Assembly (NCBI RefSeq): GCF_900460245.1
Contig: NZ_UHIP01000001.1
Location: 1,178,001-1,242,000 of the forward strand
Reading direction: 5' to 3'
DNA length: 64,000 bases
DNA from: Vibrio fluvialis
Lineage (GTDB): Bacteria; Pseudomonadota; Gammaproteobacteria; Enterobacterales; Vibrionaceae
Shown here in pieces: positions 33,701 through 44,016 of the stretch (positions are counted from its first letter, which is position 1; each line of letters opens with the position of its first letter). The position numbers and the translations under genes are program-made. A model generated the notes under the pieces. The model saw only the letters and a list, made by a program, of their open reading frames with translations. It was not told the DNA's origin and made no database searches.

Positions 33701-35244
33701 ATTCCGATTCTGTCGATCTGTTGAGCCAGAGCAGTGAACTGAGCGAACAGCTCAAAGCGAAGCTGGTGCAGGCAGAAAACCTGCGTAACCGCAGCCGTGA
33801 AGAGCTCAAACAAGCTCAGGCGCAGATGAACCAGTACAATCAGGTATTGGCATCGTTGAAGAGTTCTCACCAAGCGAAACTGGAAACGGTTCAAGAGTTC
33901 AAACAAGAGCTGCAAGATTTTGGTGTTCATGCGGACGAAGGCGCGCTGGAGCGTGCTCAACGTCGCCGTGATGAATTGCAAGAGCGTTTGCATGCGTCTC
34001 GCGGTCGTAAGAGCGAATACGAGCGCACCATCACTTCGACAGAGCTGGAAATGAAAGCGCTGGCGAAGCGCATGAAGAAAGTCGAGAAAGACTATAAAGA
34101 TCTGCGCACGTTTGTCGTCAATGCGAAAGCGGGTTGGTGCTCGGTACTGCGTCTGGCGCGTGAAAACGATGTCGAACGTCGCCTGCACAAACGTGAACTG
34201 GCGTATTTGTCGGCCGATGAACTGCGTTCCATGTCGGACAAATCCTTGGGTGCGCTGCGTCTTGCAGTGGCAAACAACGAAGATCTGCGTGATTCGCTGC
34301 GCCAGTCTGAAGATAACTCGCGCCCAGAGCGCAAAGTACTGTTCTATATCGCAGTGTATCAGCACCTGCGTGAACGTATCCGCCAAGACATCATTCGTAC
34401 CGACGATCCGGTTGAAGCGATTGAAGAGATGGAAGTGGAACTGGCGCGTCTGACGGAAGAGCTGACACAACGTGAAAACCGCTTGGCGATCAGTTCTGAT
34501 TCAGTGGCGAGCATCATTCGTAAAACCATTCAGCGCGAGCAGAACCGCATTCGCATGTTGAACCAAGGCTTGTCGAACATCGCTTTTGGTCAGGTGAAAG
34601 GCGTGCGCTTGAATGTCAAAGTGCGTGAAAGCCATGAGATTCTGCTGGCTAGCCTGTCTGAGCATCAAGCTCAGCATAAAGACTTGTTCGAAACTGCGCG
34701 CTACACCTTCTCAGAAGCGATGGCAAAACTGTTCCAACGCGTGAACCCACACATCGACATGGGGCAGCGTTCGCCGCAAGTACTCGGTGAAGAGCTGCTG
34801 GATTACCGCAACTACCTGGAACTGAGTGTGGAAGTGAACCGTGGCTCAGACGGTTGGCTGCAAGCGGAATCAGGCGCACTGTCGACAGGTGAAGCGATCG
34901 GTACGGGTCAGTCGATTCTGCTGATGGTGGTGCAGAGCTGGGAAGAAGAATCCCGCCGTCTGCGTAGTAAAGACATCATGCCATGTCGTCTGTTGTTCCT
35001 CGATGAAGCTGCGCGTCTGGATGCCAAATCCATCGCCACGTTGTTCGAGCTGTGTGAACGTCTGGATATGCAGCTTTTGATTGCGGCACCAGAGAACATC
35101 AGCCCGGAAAAAGGCACCACTTACAAACTGGTGCGTAAAGTGTTCAAAGATCACGAGCACGTACACGTCGTGGGTCTGCGTGGCTTTGGTCAGACTGATA
35201 AGCCTAAAACGGATGAGCAATTATTGGCTGAAGAGCTAAGCTAA
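30778..35244 (+). CDS. mukB: Chromosome partition protein MukB (SMC-like ATPase)
   Basis: MukB is the ATPase of the MukBEF condensin, which extrudes loops and organises the chromosome. 1488 residues: the N-terminal half of the head with Walker [10 protein letters not shown] at 36-44, a coiled coil from about 300, the hinge at about 670-780 ([20 protein letters not shown]), a returning coiled coil, and the C-terminal head half with signature [12 protein letters not shown] near 1368 and Walker [13 protein letters not shown] near 1404. A MukB hinge is also the contact for topoisomerase IV in E. coli. It is last in the cmoM-mukFEB operon. Confidence 0.98.
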   Translation: MSMIERGKYQSLTMINWNGFFARTFDIDNLVTTLSGGNGAGKSTTMAAFITALIPDQTLLHFRNTTEAGSSQASRDKGLYGKLQPGACYAALDVVNSRKQRLLFVVKLQQVAGRDKKVDIKPFVIQGLPSHIKPTDVLIESVSDKHARVRQINEVKDSVAAIEGAHFKAFPSIVDYHNQMFEFGVIPKKLRNSSDRSKFYRLIEASLYGGISSAITRSLRDYLLPQNGGVKKAFQDMESALRENRMTLEAIKTTQADRDLFKHLITESTNYVAADYMRHANDRRNKMGQTLALRSELFSARETLIEQNSLLNRVHEELEMLVETEAALEQDYQGASDHLQLVQNALRQQEKIERYQDDLEELSVRLEEQMMVVEEAQERVIMTEEQATIAEEEVDSLKTQLADYQQALDVQQTRALQYQQALNALTKAQQLLGDDTISADSAQALVAQLKDQQDERTSELLALKHKLDMSSAAAEQFDNAFALVKSVLGDVERSDAANKAQQLIRQARDAEQITQNEHQWYAQQRDLERRIEQQRNVRQLADSYQKQHQVTLADDITLEQERERHEALIESLEMSQEELREKRSQQRRSEQDYQAEIARLEAIAPAWIKANDALEVLREQSGAELADSQSVMSQMQQVLEEEKAQSIAKDKLAERRAKLEGEIERLASPGGSNDPRLKGLADTLGGVLLSEIYDDITIDDAPYFSAMYGPARHAIVVSDLSGIKEKLVELDDCPEDLYLIEGDIDAFDDSSINAEELEGAVCVQLNDRQMRYSRFPKIPLFGRAAREQRLELLRNEREEVVEEHAKAAFDSQKLQRLYSNFNQFVAQHLQVAFDADPEQALQQVRDKRNQLSRTLAELDGQEQQQRSQLQLSKQAISSLDKIAPNMLLLEDDSLQARFDEIEAKIAQLSEAKSFLAAHGKAIEQLEKIASALEADPEQFDALEAQYQQADIALQQLKKQIFALSDLVERRHHFAYSDSVDLLSQSSELSEQLKAKLVQAENLRNRSREELKQAQAQMNQYNQVLASLKSSHQAKLETVQEFKQELQDFGVHADEGALERAQRRRDELQERLHASRGRKSEYERTITSTELEMKALAKRMKKVEKDYKDLRTFVVNAKAGWCSVLRLARENDVERRLHKRELAYLSADELRSMSDKSLGALRLAVANNEDLRDSLRQSEDNSRPERKVLFYIAVYQHLRERIRQDIIRTDDPVEAIEEMEVELARLTEELTQRENRLAISSDSVASIIRKTIQREQNRIRMLNQGLSNIAFGQVKGVRLNVKVRESHEILLASLSEHQAQHKDLFETARYTFSEAMAKLFQRVNPHIDMGQRSPQVLGEELLDYRNYLELSVEVNRGSDGWLQAESGALSTGEAIGTGQSILLMVVQSWEEESRRLRSKDIMPCRLLFLDEAARLDAKSIATLFELCERLDMQLLIAAPENISPEKGTTYKLVRKVFKDHEHVHVVGLRGFGQTDKPKTDEQLLAEELS

Positions 35245-35280
35245 CATTCGAACCGGTTGACCCTGAACCTGTGATAAAGC

Positions 35281-35307
35281 GCCTTCCTTGTGAAGGCGTT
35301 TTTTTAT
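35281..35307 (+). terminator. Terminator of the mukFEB operon
   Basis: Stem CGCCTTC / GAAGGCG with a 5-base loop, then seven Ts, 36 bases after the mukB stop. Confidence 0.85.
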
Positions 35308-35436
35308 GCCTGCCATCGGTCAACGACAGATGCCGGTTTCGTCATGTGCTGAGAATTGACTCGCAATCAATGTCACGGTGTTTGCTCTTCAAGCGTTTGA
35401 GATTTCAAATGCAGCGATTGAATTGAGGAGGCCAGG

Positions 35437-35571
35437 ATGTACAAACTTGTCGCAGTGAGTTCAGGTTCAGGATTGATGTCAGGCGCAGTGGCGGGTGTGC
35501 TACCGACTTTCCAACTTGTCTGTTTTGTTGTTGGATTGACGCTGTTGAATCTGGGATACCTGAAGCGCTGA
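35437..35571 (+). CDS. Small hydrophobic protein, 44 residues, unknown function
   Basis: A short open frame with a textbook ribosome-binding site: AGGAGG at 35426-35431, 5 bases before the ATG. The product begins MYKLVAVSSGSG, has a Gly/Ala-rich stretch (LMSGAVAGVLP) and a single membrane segment at about 22-41 (FQLVCFVVGLTLLNLGYL), and ends in KR. It sits between the mukB terminator and the convergent ligase operon. The coding call rests on the ribosome-binding site, the clean length and the membrane segment. I recognise no family. Confidence 0.55.
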   Translation: MYKLVAVSSGSGLMSGAVAGVLPTFQLVCFVVGLTLLNLGYLKR

Positions 35572-35587
35572 ATTTTGATGACGAGAT

Positions 35588-35612
35588 AAAAAAGGGCGCT
35601 TTACGCGCCCCG
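35588..35612 (-). terminator. Terminator of the ligase/transglutaminase/protease operon
   Basis: Stem GGGCGC / GCGCCC with a 5-base loop. On the minus strand it is followed by six Ts, just beyond the stop of the ATP-grasp gene at 35623. Confidence 0.83.
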
Positions 35613-35622
35613 ATTCGTTGTC

Positions 35623-36588
35623 TCACAGTCCGAACTGCTTAGCGGCATAGGCCACGCGCTCCGCTGGCGTTGGCGCGATCAATGGTGTGCCCAAACTTTC
35701 AATATGATGCAAACGTGGCAGCAAGCCCGCACCGTTGGCAATTTGAATCGCCAAGCCCGGACGCGCATTGAGTTCCAGCACCATAGGACCTTCTTCTTTA
35801 TCCAGCACCATATCAGTGCCAATGTAGCCAAGACCTGTCATTTCCCAAGCACTGGCCGCCAGAGTCAGTAAGCGTTCCCAATGAGGAACCTGCAGCGTGT
35901 TGAGCTCTTTACCGGTATCTGGGTGATGCGTGACCGGACGGTTGAACTGTACAGCGCGCACAGCTTTACCGGTCGCGATATCAATCCCGACACCGACAGC
36001 GCCTTGGTGAAGGTTTGCTTTACCGTCTGATGCCGACGTTGATAAGCGCATCATCGCCATGACCGGATAGCCTTTAAACACAATGATACGTACGTCAGGC
36101 ACACCTTCGTAGCTGAAGCCATCAAAGCAGTCATCAAACTTAATCAGGTTTTCCACCACGGCCACATCGTTTTTGCCGCCAAGAGAGAAAAGCCCGGCCA
36201 GCGCATTACTGATGTGGCGTTCGACATCCTCTTTGCCGATTGTCGAACCGGAAGGTTTGGTGTAGACACCATCTTTGTGTGAAACCACCACCAGAATACC
36301 TTTACCACCACTGCCACGAGCCGGCTTGATGACGAAGCCCGGCCACTCTTTGACCATATCGTGGATGCGCTTCACGTCACCCTGGTTGCCGATCACGCCG
36401 ATCAGTTGAGGGACGGTACATCCGGCCCGCTGGGCGATCAATTTGGTTTTGAGCTTGTCATCCACCAGCGGAAATTTGGAACGATCATTGTAGCGGCCAA
36501 TGTAGCTATGGTTACGCTTGTTCATGCCCATGATCCCCTTATGGCGTAGCTTAAAAGGGGAGGTGTACTCAGAAAGAGAGAAAAACAT
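35623..36588 (-). CDS. RimK-like ATP-grasp protein (alpha-L-glutamate ligase family)
   Basis: A 321-residue ATP-grasp enzyme. FVIKPARGSGGKGILVV is the ATP-lid region, MVLELNARPGLAIQIANGAGLL carries the Mg-binding Glu and Asn, and IGTDMVLD precedes it. The family resembles RimK and glutathione-type ligases that form amide bonds between amino acids or peptides. Substrate unknown. It is the third gene of an operon with a transglutaminase-like 7-TM protein (gap 1 base) and a retropepsin-like lipoprotein, a trio conserved in many marine gammaproteobacteria and pseudomonads. An earlier Met at codon 20 is also possible as start (MGMNKRNHSYIG). Confidence 0.82.
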   Translation of the reverse strand: MFFSLSEYTSPFKLRHKGIMGMNKRNHSYIGRYNDRSKFPLVDDKLKTKLIAQRAGCTVPQLIGVIGNQGDVKRIHDMVKEWPGFVIKPARGSGGKGILVVVSHKDGVYTKPSGSTIGKEDVERHISNALAGLFSLGGKNDVAVVENLIKFDDCFDGFSYEGVPDVRIIVFKGYPVMAMMRLSTSASDGKANLHQGAVGVGIDIATGKAVRAVQFNRPVTHHPDTGKELNTLQVPHWERLLTLAASAWEMTGLGYIGTDMVLDKEEGPMVLELNARPGLAIQIANGAGLLPRLHHIESLGTPLIAPTPAERVAYAAKQFGL

Positions 36589-36589
36589 A

Positions 36590-38098
36590 TTAATCTCCGT
36601 CTGCTAGTGGTTTGAAGCGACGCAGCTCTGTAATGCGGTATCCGGTGTAAGTACCCAGAAGCAGAATAGCTGCCAGAACGATCAGTTGCAGGCCGATAAA
36701 GTTAAAGGTCAGATGCTGAACGTAAGAGTTTGTCATCGCCAGATAAATCAGTATTGCGGTGAACAGCGAACCACCACCCTGAAGAATGACTTCTTTCGCG
36801 CCTTCTTCTTCCCACAGAATCGACATGCGTTCGATGGTCCAAGACAGAATGATCATCGGGAAGAATGTGATGGTCAGGCCTTCCGTCAGACCGACTTTAA
36901 ACGCGACAACGGTGAAAATAGAGATGATCAGGATAACCGAGATGATGACCGCCGAAATCCGGGCGACCAGCAATAAATTGAGCTTCGACAGGTAGCTGCG
37001 AATGATCAAACCAGTACCGACAATCAGCAGGAAGCCGACAATACCCGTGGTTAACTGAGTCTGTACAAACGCGACCGCAATCAGCACTGGCATAAAGGTA
37101 CCGGATGTTTTCAAACCGATAATCACGCGCAGGAATACGACGATGAGCGCGCCAATTGGGATCAACATGATAGTTTTGAACATCGCCTGTTCTTCAAGAG
37201 GCAGGCTGTGAATGGACAGGTTCAACAGTCCATCCGATTCTACTTTACTGTTGGTTGCCTGCTGTGGTGTGACATCCTGAGCAATCATGCTGAAGTGCAC
37301 CTGGCTGTTCTGACCGCCCACGACATCCAACAGAGACACATTTGATTCATCCCACACCAGCAGGTTTGGATGCGTCGGCTGAGTGCCAGTTTCCGGGTTA
37401 AACAGTACCCATTTCTTGCCGTTCCACACTTCGTTCATGTGTTGAATCGTCTGACGACGACGGCCGTCTTCCAACTGAATAACACCGACAACTTTGTTCG
37501 GAACCTGCGCGTAAGACAGCAGTTTCTGAGCGGTATCCACTTTGGATTTGTTGTTCAGCAGCAGTGACGCATTCTGGCTTTCAGAATCGTTCAACGTTTT
37601 GATCAGTTCGCGGGCAAAGGTTACGTGATCGGCAGACAGGCGATTGGCGCGTTCAATGACAGCGACGGCAGCGGCTTCTTCCGGCCCATCAAACGTTGGC
37701 TTAACAATTTCACCATTCGGTGGAATCGGTGTGCTCTTAGCCTGTGGGTCTACCAAAAATTGCGCTTTGTAATAGATTGTCTGAGGACCACTGGCGTGAC
37801 GGATTGACCATTCGGCGCGGCGGCCGGATTCGGTGGTGACGTAAGAGATGCCGTAACCCGGAGAAGAGGCGTTTTCACCGACCAGCGTGTAACCATCTTG
37901 GGTATGAGGAGCGGCGAGAGAGACTTTGGCTTCTTTACCCTGGGCGATGAACTCAATGCGAGCCTCTACATCCCAAACCTGACGCGTTTCACCCGGCGTC
38001 CAAGGTACTCCATAGCTTTGGTGGCGCATGACACTCAAAGTAATGCCAGCCGCTACCAACAAAAATATAGATAGATAAAACGGAACTCGTGACGTCAT
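36590..38098 (-). CDS. Inactive-transglutaminase-fused 7-TM membrane protein
   Basis: A 502-residue inner-membrane protein. One N-terminal TM (about 5-22) leads to a periplasmic region of about 250 residues that resembles the inactive transglutaminase fused to 7 TM helices. Then come seven TM helices from about 300 to 490 (TIMLIPIGALIVVFLRVIIG, SGTFMPVLIAVAFVQ, GIVGFLLIVGTGLIIRSYL and others). The expected Cys of an active transglutaminase core is not visible. It links the ligase and protease genes on either side. Function unknown; an envelope stress or peptide-modification role is inferred from the neighbours. Confidence 0.8.
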   Translation of the reverse strand: MTSRVPFYLSIFLLVAAGITLSVMRHQSYGVPWTPGETRQVWDVEARIEFIAQGKEAKVSLAAPHTQDGYTLVGENASSPGYGISYVTTESGRRAEWSIRHASGPQTIYYKAQFLVDPQAKSTPIPPNGEIVKPTFDGPEEAAAVAVIERANRLSADHVTFARELIKTLNDSESQNASLLLNNKSKVDTAQKLLSYAQVPNKVVGVIQLEDGRRRQTIQHMNEVWNGKKWVLFNPETGTQPTHPNLLVWDESNVSLLDVVGGQNSQVHFSMIAQDVTPQQATNSKVESDGLLNLSIHSLPLEEQAMFKTIMLIPIGALIVVFLRVIIGLKTSGTFMPVLIAVAFVQTQLTTGIVGFLLIVGTGLIIRSYLSKLNLLLVARISAVIISVILIISIFTVVAFKVGLTEGLTITFFPMIILSWTIERMSILWEEEGAKEVILQGGGSLFTAILIYLAMTNSYVQHLTFNFIGLQLIVLAAILLLGTYTGYRITELRRFKPLADGD

Positions 38099-38114
38099 AA
38101 GTGGCCTTATTATT

Positions 38115-38852
38115 TTATTTGGTTTCTGTCTGAATATACTTGCGACTTACATCAACAACCGCGATGTCGCGGATAAACTCGCGGCCAAGAAGAATAGGAT
38201 GGCTCATCTGTGAGCGGTCTGCTAGCGTGAACTGTGTTTTTTCGTGGATAGAGCCCAATTTTACCCACAATTCCACCACGGCCCGGCGTTCGGTTTGCTC
38301 ACTGGTGGATTGGCGAATACGCACGTAGCGTAGGATCGGAGCTTCAATCCAACTGTTCTCGTCCTTGGCACCGGTTTCATCAGTAAGATGGAAACGCACC
38401 CAGTTCTTGCCGTTGCGCTCGAACTCTTCGATGTCGACCGCATTCAACGAAGAGGTTGCCGCGCCAGTATCAATACGGGCATCAAAACCTTTCTTAATGG
38501 CATCAATGGTGACTTTTTCAATCTCACCGAGCACCACTTCGTGACGAGGCGTGGCTTCTACGATGATCGGCGGAGCGGCTTTAGGTTGTGCTTGAGTCGC
38601 AGGCTGGGGTTTTGCTGCAATAACTTTGAGTTCTTTTACTTCAGATTTGAGGGAAACGACCTGACTTTCCAGGCTATCGATGTAATCGAGCTGATTACTG
38701 ATTTGAAGTTCAAGATTGGTGAATTTGTTGGCAAGGTTGGATTCGGACTGTTGAATCGCGTCCAGCGTAGCTTGATGGTATTCATCACCCTTCAATAATG
38801 TGCAACCGGAAAGCATGCTAAGTGCAACAACGGGTGCGATTCGCTTAAACAT
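38115..38852 (-). CDS. Retropepsin-like lipoprotein (ATP-dependent zinc protease family, DUF785)
   Basis: A 245-residue protein. The signal peptide ends in LSGC (Cys 17), a lipobox, so it should be a lipoprotein. A coiled coil (about 30-75) and Pro/Ala linker precede a retropepsin-like domain, with the catalytic DTGAATSSLNA at about 128 and LLGREFIRDIAVVDV near the C-terminus. The family is annotated as an ATP-dependent zinc protease, but the motif points to a single-domain aspartic protease that would work as a dimer. It is first in the operon with the transglutaminase-like and ATP-grasp genes. Confidence 0.82.
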   Translation of the reverse strand: MFKRIAPVVALSMLSGCTLLKGDEYHQATLDAIQQSESNLANKFTNLELQISNQLDYIDSLESQVVSLKSEVKELKVIAAKPQPATQAQPKAAPPIIVEATPRHEVVLGEIEKVTIDAIKKGFDARIDTGAATSSLNAVDIEEFERNGKNWVRFHLTDETGAKDENSWIEAPILRYVRIRQSTSEQTERRAVVELWVKLGSIHEKTQFTLADRSQMSHPILLGREFIRDIAVVDVSRKYIQTETK

Positions 38853-38965
38853 TTGCGACCTTATTCTTGGTTATCAGTTGATTTATCAAATTTAGCAAAG
38901 GATGCAGCAAGCATCCCGTGCTAGGGTAGTCTTATCGGCCTAAAGGCGAGTTAAAACTGTGTCAA

Positions 38966-39937
38966 TTATGGCTTTTTAGCGACCAAAATCGCGCGGCGCG
39001 GTGCCGGGTAGCCTTCCACTGTCTTCGTTGGATCATTCGGGTCAATGTAGTCTGGCAGTGAATTATGAGTCATCCATTCCGTCGTACGTTGTTCACCCAG
39101 TGATGTCACGTTTTCATCGACAATACGAACGTCTTCAAACCCGACTTTTTCCAACCACACTTTCAGAGCGAGAGCCGAAGGGAAGAAGTACACATTGCGC
39201 ATTTGTGCGTATCGGTCGAACGGCACCAGCACAGCGTTTTCATCCCCTTCGATGACGAGCGTTTCCAGAATCAGTTCGCCGCCAGAAATCAGTTGATTTT
39301 TCAACTGGATAAGATGGTCGAGTGGCGAGCGACGGTGATACAGTACGCCCATGCTGAATACGGTGTCAAAGGCTTCCAGTTCCGGAAGCTGTTCAATGCC
39401 CAGTGGGAGCAGGTGAATGTTCTGATTGTTGCCCATTAATTTGCGCACCGCTTCGAACTGGATCAAAAACAGTTCAGAAGGGTCGATACCAATGACCTGA
39501 TGCGCGCCTTCACCCAGCATACGCCACATGTGGTAACCGTTGCCGCAGCCGACATCCAGCACACTACGGCCTTTCAGAGGTGAGATGTGTGGCAACAATC
39601 GGTCCCATTTCCAGTCTGAACGCCATTCCGTGTCAATATGAATGCCATGCAGGTGATAAGGGCCTTTACGCCACGGGTGGAACATTTTCAGCAGGCTTTC
39701 CAGCTTCTTCTGCTCGCCCAATGGCAGCGGTTCGCTGTTGCTCACGCTCACCGAATCTTTCAGGTCAATATTGTCTGGTTTGAAATCGGGGATTTTCTTT
39801 AAGGCACGTAACCAGCGGTCCATATCTCCGTGGCTTTGTTCTTGCCAGTCAGACAGTTGCTGCGGCAGAATTTTGAGCCAAGGCTGAAGACGGGTGTCCT
39901 GGGCCAGCAGTGAATAAACGTTACCAAAGTCAAACAT
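38966..39937 (-). CDS. cmoB: tRNA U34 carboxymethyltransferase CmoB
   Basis: CmoB uses carboxy-S-adenosylmethionine, made by CmoA, to turn ho5U34 into cmo5U34, widening wobble decoding. The SAM site [16 protein letters not shown] and the segments [28 protein letters not shown] and [19 protein letters not shown] match E. coli CmoB. I start at the ATG at 39937 (323 residues, the E. coli length), with AGGAAA 8 bases upstream, rather than 39961. cmoA lies upstream on the same strand with a 93-base gap, so they are probably one operon. Confidence 0.96.
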   Translation of the reverse strand: MFDFGNVYSLLAQDTRLQPWLKILPQQLSDWQEQSHGDMDRWLRALKKIPDFKPDNIDLKDSVSVSNSEPLPLGEQKKLESLLKMFHPWRKGPYHLHGIHIDTEWRSDWKWDRLLPHISPLKGRSVLDVGCGNGYHMWRMLGEGAHQVIGIDPSELFLIQFEAVRKLMGNNQNIHLLPLGIEQLPELEAFDTVFSMGVLYHRRSPLDHLIQLKNQLISGGELILETLVIEGDENAVLVPFDRYAQMRNVYFFPSALALKVWLEKVGFEDVRIVDENVTSLGEQRTTEWMTHNSLPDYIDPNDPTKTVEGYPAPRRAILVAKKP

Positions 39938-40030
39938 GGCGGGTTTCCTAAATAGCGACATCTGCGCCCTGACGTCATCAAAAAGGCAACATGAGTTCCG
40001 TCAGGGCAGGGAACGCGTTGCTAAAACCAA

Positions 40031-40798
<768 letters not shown>

Positions 40799-40910
40799 TC
40801 AGGCTCAAGAAAAGGCGCGTATTTTATGAAAAATTTCGCCTTCTGTCATTAAACAGGCGGCCTTTCCTCCCGGTAAATTCTTAAGCCGCGGTGAACGCTG
40901 GAATCAATGC

Positions 40911-41777
40911 CTAAAACATGGCCAGTTGATTGTTACCATCCTGAGCCGGAAACGGCGCCAGGTCAGGCAGGGTCAGGGATGCCTGCAAAGATTGATAGAG
41001 CTTGACCGCCAGTTCTGGTGCGAAGTTATTGTCGGGGGTATGAATCATCACGTAAGGTTGCTTTTCTTCATTTATCCACTGTGTCAGCTTATGCAACCAG
41101 GGCGTAAAAAAGGGCAGGTTGGCATCCATATCCGGATGGCCGATAAAGCGAATCATCGGCTTCTCTGCTGTCGCAATCGCGTGCACCGGCACTTTGGGTT
41201 TTTTCATCTGCGCATCGATGATCACTTCATTGCACGGTTCGGCCGCAAACACGGGACGGCTATCCATGATGATGCGATCGATGCGTTCCTCGATTAACCA
41301 CTGATTGAGTGCACGTTCGGCTTCGCCTTTGGCAAAGTAGGCCAGGTGGCGCACTTCGACCCCAAGTGGGAACTCTGAAGGGAAATAAGCACGAAATTTT
41401 TTCAGCTGTTCGAGATGTTCCGGCCCAAAAGCGGCTGGCAGTTGAATTGTCCACATCCCGACCCGGTCGTGCAGCGGCTCCATCAGTGTCATAAACGCCT
41501 TTAACTCATCCTGACAGCCCACCAGCAGGTTTTGATGGGTAATGCTTTTGGGCAATTTAAACGTGAAGCGAAACGCATCGTGCGTGGCTGACTTCCAGTT
41601 CTGCACGGTGGACGGAGAAGGGGAAGCGTAAAAAGTGGTGTTGCCTTCCACGGTATGAAAGACTTGAGCGTATTTGGCTAAACGTTCCGCGGCTTGTGTG
41701 CCACTGCCATAAAAGCTGCTTTGCCATGCCGGATGAGACCACATGGTCAGCCCCAATCGAAGAGGAAGGTGGGTCAT
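40911..41777 (-). CDS. yecE: DUF72 family protein (YecE-like)
   Basis: A 288-residue TIM-barrel-like DUF72 protein. The N-terminus LRLGLTMWSHPAW, then NTTFYASPS, FKLPKSITH, LPAAFGPEHLEQL, GVEVRHLAYF and MIRFIGHPDMDAN are all family landmarks. Function unknown. In E. coli yecE is upstream of cmoA-cmoB, and the same order holds here, on the same strand, so the position is conserved. It diverges from aspS with a 324-base gap that holds a large hairpin. Confidence 0.88.
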   Translation of the reverse strand: MTHLPLRLGLTMWSHPAWQSSFYGSGTQAAERLAKYAQVFHTVEGNTTFYASPSPSTVQNWKSATHDAFRFTFKLPKSITHQNLLVGCQDELKAFMTLMEPLHDRVGMWTIQLPAAFGPEHLEQLKKFRAYFPSEFPLGVEVRHLAYFAKGEAERALNQWLIEERIDRIIMDSRPVFAAEPCNEVIIDAQMKKPKVPVHAIATAEKPMIRFIGHPDMDANLPFFTPWLHKLTQWINEEKQPYVMIHTPDNNFAPELAVKLYQSLQASLTLPDLAPFPAQDGNNQLAMF

Positions 41778-42101
41778 TGCGAAGTACTCAACTTTTCCAT
41801 TTTTCGGTGATTTGCAAAAGGCAGGATACGACAGATTATCTCTTGACCCAAGTGACCTCGCATTTTGCGAACACTTGGGTATATAATCAGCGCCAATTTT
41901 GCGGGCTGAAGGCGCTTTAATCGCTGATTTGGCGGATTATTGTACTAAAAAACAGCGGCGCTTGATAAAACACAACAAATTGTATTCTGGAAGGTCGATC
42001 TTAAGCGCCTTTCAGCGTATAAATGGAACTTTGCGCTGCAGGTCGGAGCACGAATCTGCAGCTTAGAATTTGATGACTAATTAGAGATTGGGAATTTCAT
42101 T
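41778..42101. other. Intergenic region between yecE and aspS
   Basis: 324 bases without a supported gene. It holds the hairpin at 41847-41879, a TATAAT at 41882-41887, and a second inverted repeat GCTGCAG / CTGCAGC (42035-42062, 14-base loop). If transcription starts after the TATAAT, aspS has a leader of about 205 bases. A 15-codon frame beginning at 42023 has no visible ribosome-binding site and no Asp-codon run. Confidence 0.45.
41847..41879. promoter_or_regulatory. Nested inverted repeat upstream of aspS
   Basis: CCCAAGTG and CACTTGGG are exact complements 17 bases apart. Inside lies a second repeat TCGCA / TGCGA around three Ts. Without a following T run it does not look like a terminator on either strand. 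It ends 2 bases before a perfect TATAAT (41882-41887) that lacks a good -35 box, so it may be an operator for the aspS promoter. Confidence 0.5.
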
Positions 42102-43886
42102 ATGCGTAGCCATTATTGTGGTCACCTGAACAAGTCCCTCGCAGGACAAACTGTAGAGCTTTGCGGCTGGGTAAACCGCCGTCGTGATTTAGGCGGACTG
42201 ATCTTCATTGATATGCGAGATCGTGAAGGCGTCGTTCAGGTGGTTGTTGATCCCGATATGGCAGACGTTTTTGAAGTGGCAAACCAGCTTCGCAATGAAT
42301 TCTGTATCAAACTGACTGGCGAAGTACGCACTCGTCCAGAGAGCCAAATCAACAAAGATATGGCAACCGGTGAAGTAGAAGTACTGGCAAAAGGCCTGCA
42401 GATCATTAACCGTTCTGACGTATTGCCACTGGACTTCAACCAGAAGAACTCAGAAGAGCAACGTCTGAAATACCGTTACCTGGACCTGCGTCGTCCGGAA
42501 ATGAGCGACCGCATTAAACTGCGCGCAAAAGCATCAAGCTTCGTTCGTCGTTTCTTAGATACTAACGGCTTCCTGGATATCGAAACACCAGTACTGACCA
42601 AAGCAACGCCAGAAGGCGCGCGTGACTACCTGGTACCAAGCCGTGTTCACAAAGGCAGCTTCTACGCACTGCCACAGTCACCTCAGTTGTTTAAACAGCT
42701 GCTGATGATGTCTGGCTTTGACCGTTACTACCAAATCGTAAAATGTTTCCGCGACGAAGACCTGCGTGCTGACCGTCAGCCTGAATTCACTCAGATCGAT
42801 ATTGAAACGTCATTCATGACGTCTGATGAAGTACGTGCCATCACCGAAAAAATGATTCGCGAAATGTGGCTGGAGCTGCTGGACGTGGATCTGGGTGATT
42901 TCCCTGTGATGCCATACAGCGAAGCGATGCGTCGTTTCGGTAGCGACAAACCAGATCTTCGTAACCCAATGGAACTGGTTGATGTGGCTGACCTGCTGAA
43001 AGAGGTGGATTTCAAAGTCTTCTCTGGCCCGGCGAACGATGAAAAAGGTCGCGTTGCGGCGCTGCGCGTTCCTGGTGGTGCGGCTCTGACTCGTAAACAA
43101 ATCGATGAATACACGTCTTTTGTTGCAATTTACGGCGCGAAAGGTCTGGCATGGCTGAAAGTTAACGACCTGGCTGCCGGTATGGAAGGCATTCAGTCTC
43201 CAGTGGCGAAGTTCCTAACTGAAGAGATCGTTACTGCGATTATCGAACGCACTGGTGCACAATCTGGCGACATCATTCTGTTTGGCGCAGACAAAGCCAA
43301 CGTAGTGGCGGAAGCTATTGGCGCACTGCGTCTGAAAGTGGGTAAAGATCTGGGCATCACCAACGACTCAACATGGGCACCACTATGGGTGGTTGATTTC
43401 CCAATGTTTGAATCGGATGACGAAGGTAATGTAGCAGCGATGCACCACCCATTCACTTCTCCTCTGAACATGACTCCGGAAGAGCTGAAAGCGAATCCAG
43501 AAGGCGCGCTATCGAATGCTTACGACATGGTGTTGAACGGCTACGAAGTGGGCGGTGGTTCTGTACGTATTCACGATGCGAAAATGCAGGCAGCAGTCTT
43601 TGACCTGCTGGGCATTGAAGCTGAAGAACAACAACTTAAGTTTGGCTTCCTGCTGGATGCGCTGAAGTTCGGTACGCCTCCGCATGCGGGTCTGGCGTTC
43701 GGCCTAGACCGTCTGGTGATGCTGTTGTGTGGCACCGAAAACATCCGTGATGTTATCGCGTTCCCGAAAACCACAGCGGCTGCGTGTCTGCTCACCGACG
43801 CGCCGAGCCTGGCAAACCCAGCGGCTCTGGAAGAGCTGGCGATTGCGGTTACTGTGGCAAAAGAAAAAGCAGAGAAAGCAGAATAA
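42102..43886 (+). CDS. aspS: Aspartyl-tRNA synthetase AspS
   Basis: Class IIb synthetase that charges tRNA-Asp. N-terminal OB-fold anticodon-binding domain (about 1-110): [33 protein letters not shown]. Catalytic domain motif 2 reads [23 protein letters not shown] and motif 3 [12 protein letters not shown], with the bacterial GAD insertion between. 594 residues is the usual length for the bacterial discriminating enzyme. The leader is long and structured, so control by the 5' region is possible. The terminator immediately follows, before tdk. Confidence 0.97.
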   Translation: MRSHYCGHLNKSLAGQTVELCGWVNRRRDLGGLIFIDMRDREGVVQVVVDPDMADVFEVANQLRNEFCIKLTGEVRTRPESQINKDMATGEVEVLAKGLQIINRSDVLPLDFNQKNSEEQRLKYRYLDLRRPEMSDRIKLRAKASSFVRRFLDTNGFLDIETPVLTKATPEGARDYLVPSRVHKGSFYALPQSPQLFKQLLMMSGFDRYYQIVKCFRDEDLRADRQPEFTQIDIETSFMTSDEVRAITEKMIREMWLELLDVDLGDFPVMPYSEAMRRFGSDKPDLRNPMELVDVADLLKEVDFKVFSGPANDEKGRVAALRVPGGAALTRKQIDEYTSFVAIYGAKGLAWLKVNDLAAGMEGIQSPVAKFLTEEIVTAIIERTGAQSGDIILFGADKANVVAEAIGALRLKVGKDLGITNDSTWAPLWVVDFPMFESDDEGNVAAMHHPFTSPLNMTPEELKANPEGALSNAYDMVLNGYEVGGGSVRIHDAKMQAAVFDLLGIEAEEQQLKFGFLLDALKFGTPPHAGLAFGLDRLVMLLCGTENIRDVIAFPKTTAAACLLTDAPSLANPAALEELAIAVTVAKEKAEKAE

Positions 43887-43895
43887 GCGTTATAC

Positions 43896-43921
43896 AGGGT
43901 GGCTTAGCCACCCTTTTTTAT
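43896..43921 (+). terminator. Terminator of aspS
   Basis: Stem AGGGTGGC / GCCACCCT with a TTA loop and a run of Ts, 10 bases after the aspS stop. Confidence 0.88.
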
Positions 43922-44016
43922 TTCTTATCGCGCAATTGCGAAGCGAGTTAAGGCAATCACTACGCCAAGCCGCTTATAATTGCGCGAATTTTAGTTTTAG
44001 ACAGGAAACAGCACTT

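Noticed and set aside
31705..34470. Two long minus-strand frames (31705-32679, 33502-34470) across mukB
   Set aside because: Shadow frames produced by the repetitive Glu/Gln/Lys-rich coiled coil, giving Leu/Phe/Arg-rich nonsense with no matching family.
38966..39961. Upstream ATG of cmoB (39961)
   Set aside because: The downstream ATG at 39937 aligns with the E. coli start and has the better ribosome-binding site.
42023..42070. Possible short leader peptide before aspS
   Set aside because: About 15 codons, no ribosome-binding site, no enrichment of Asp codons.
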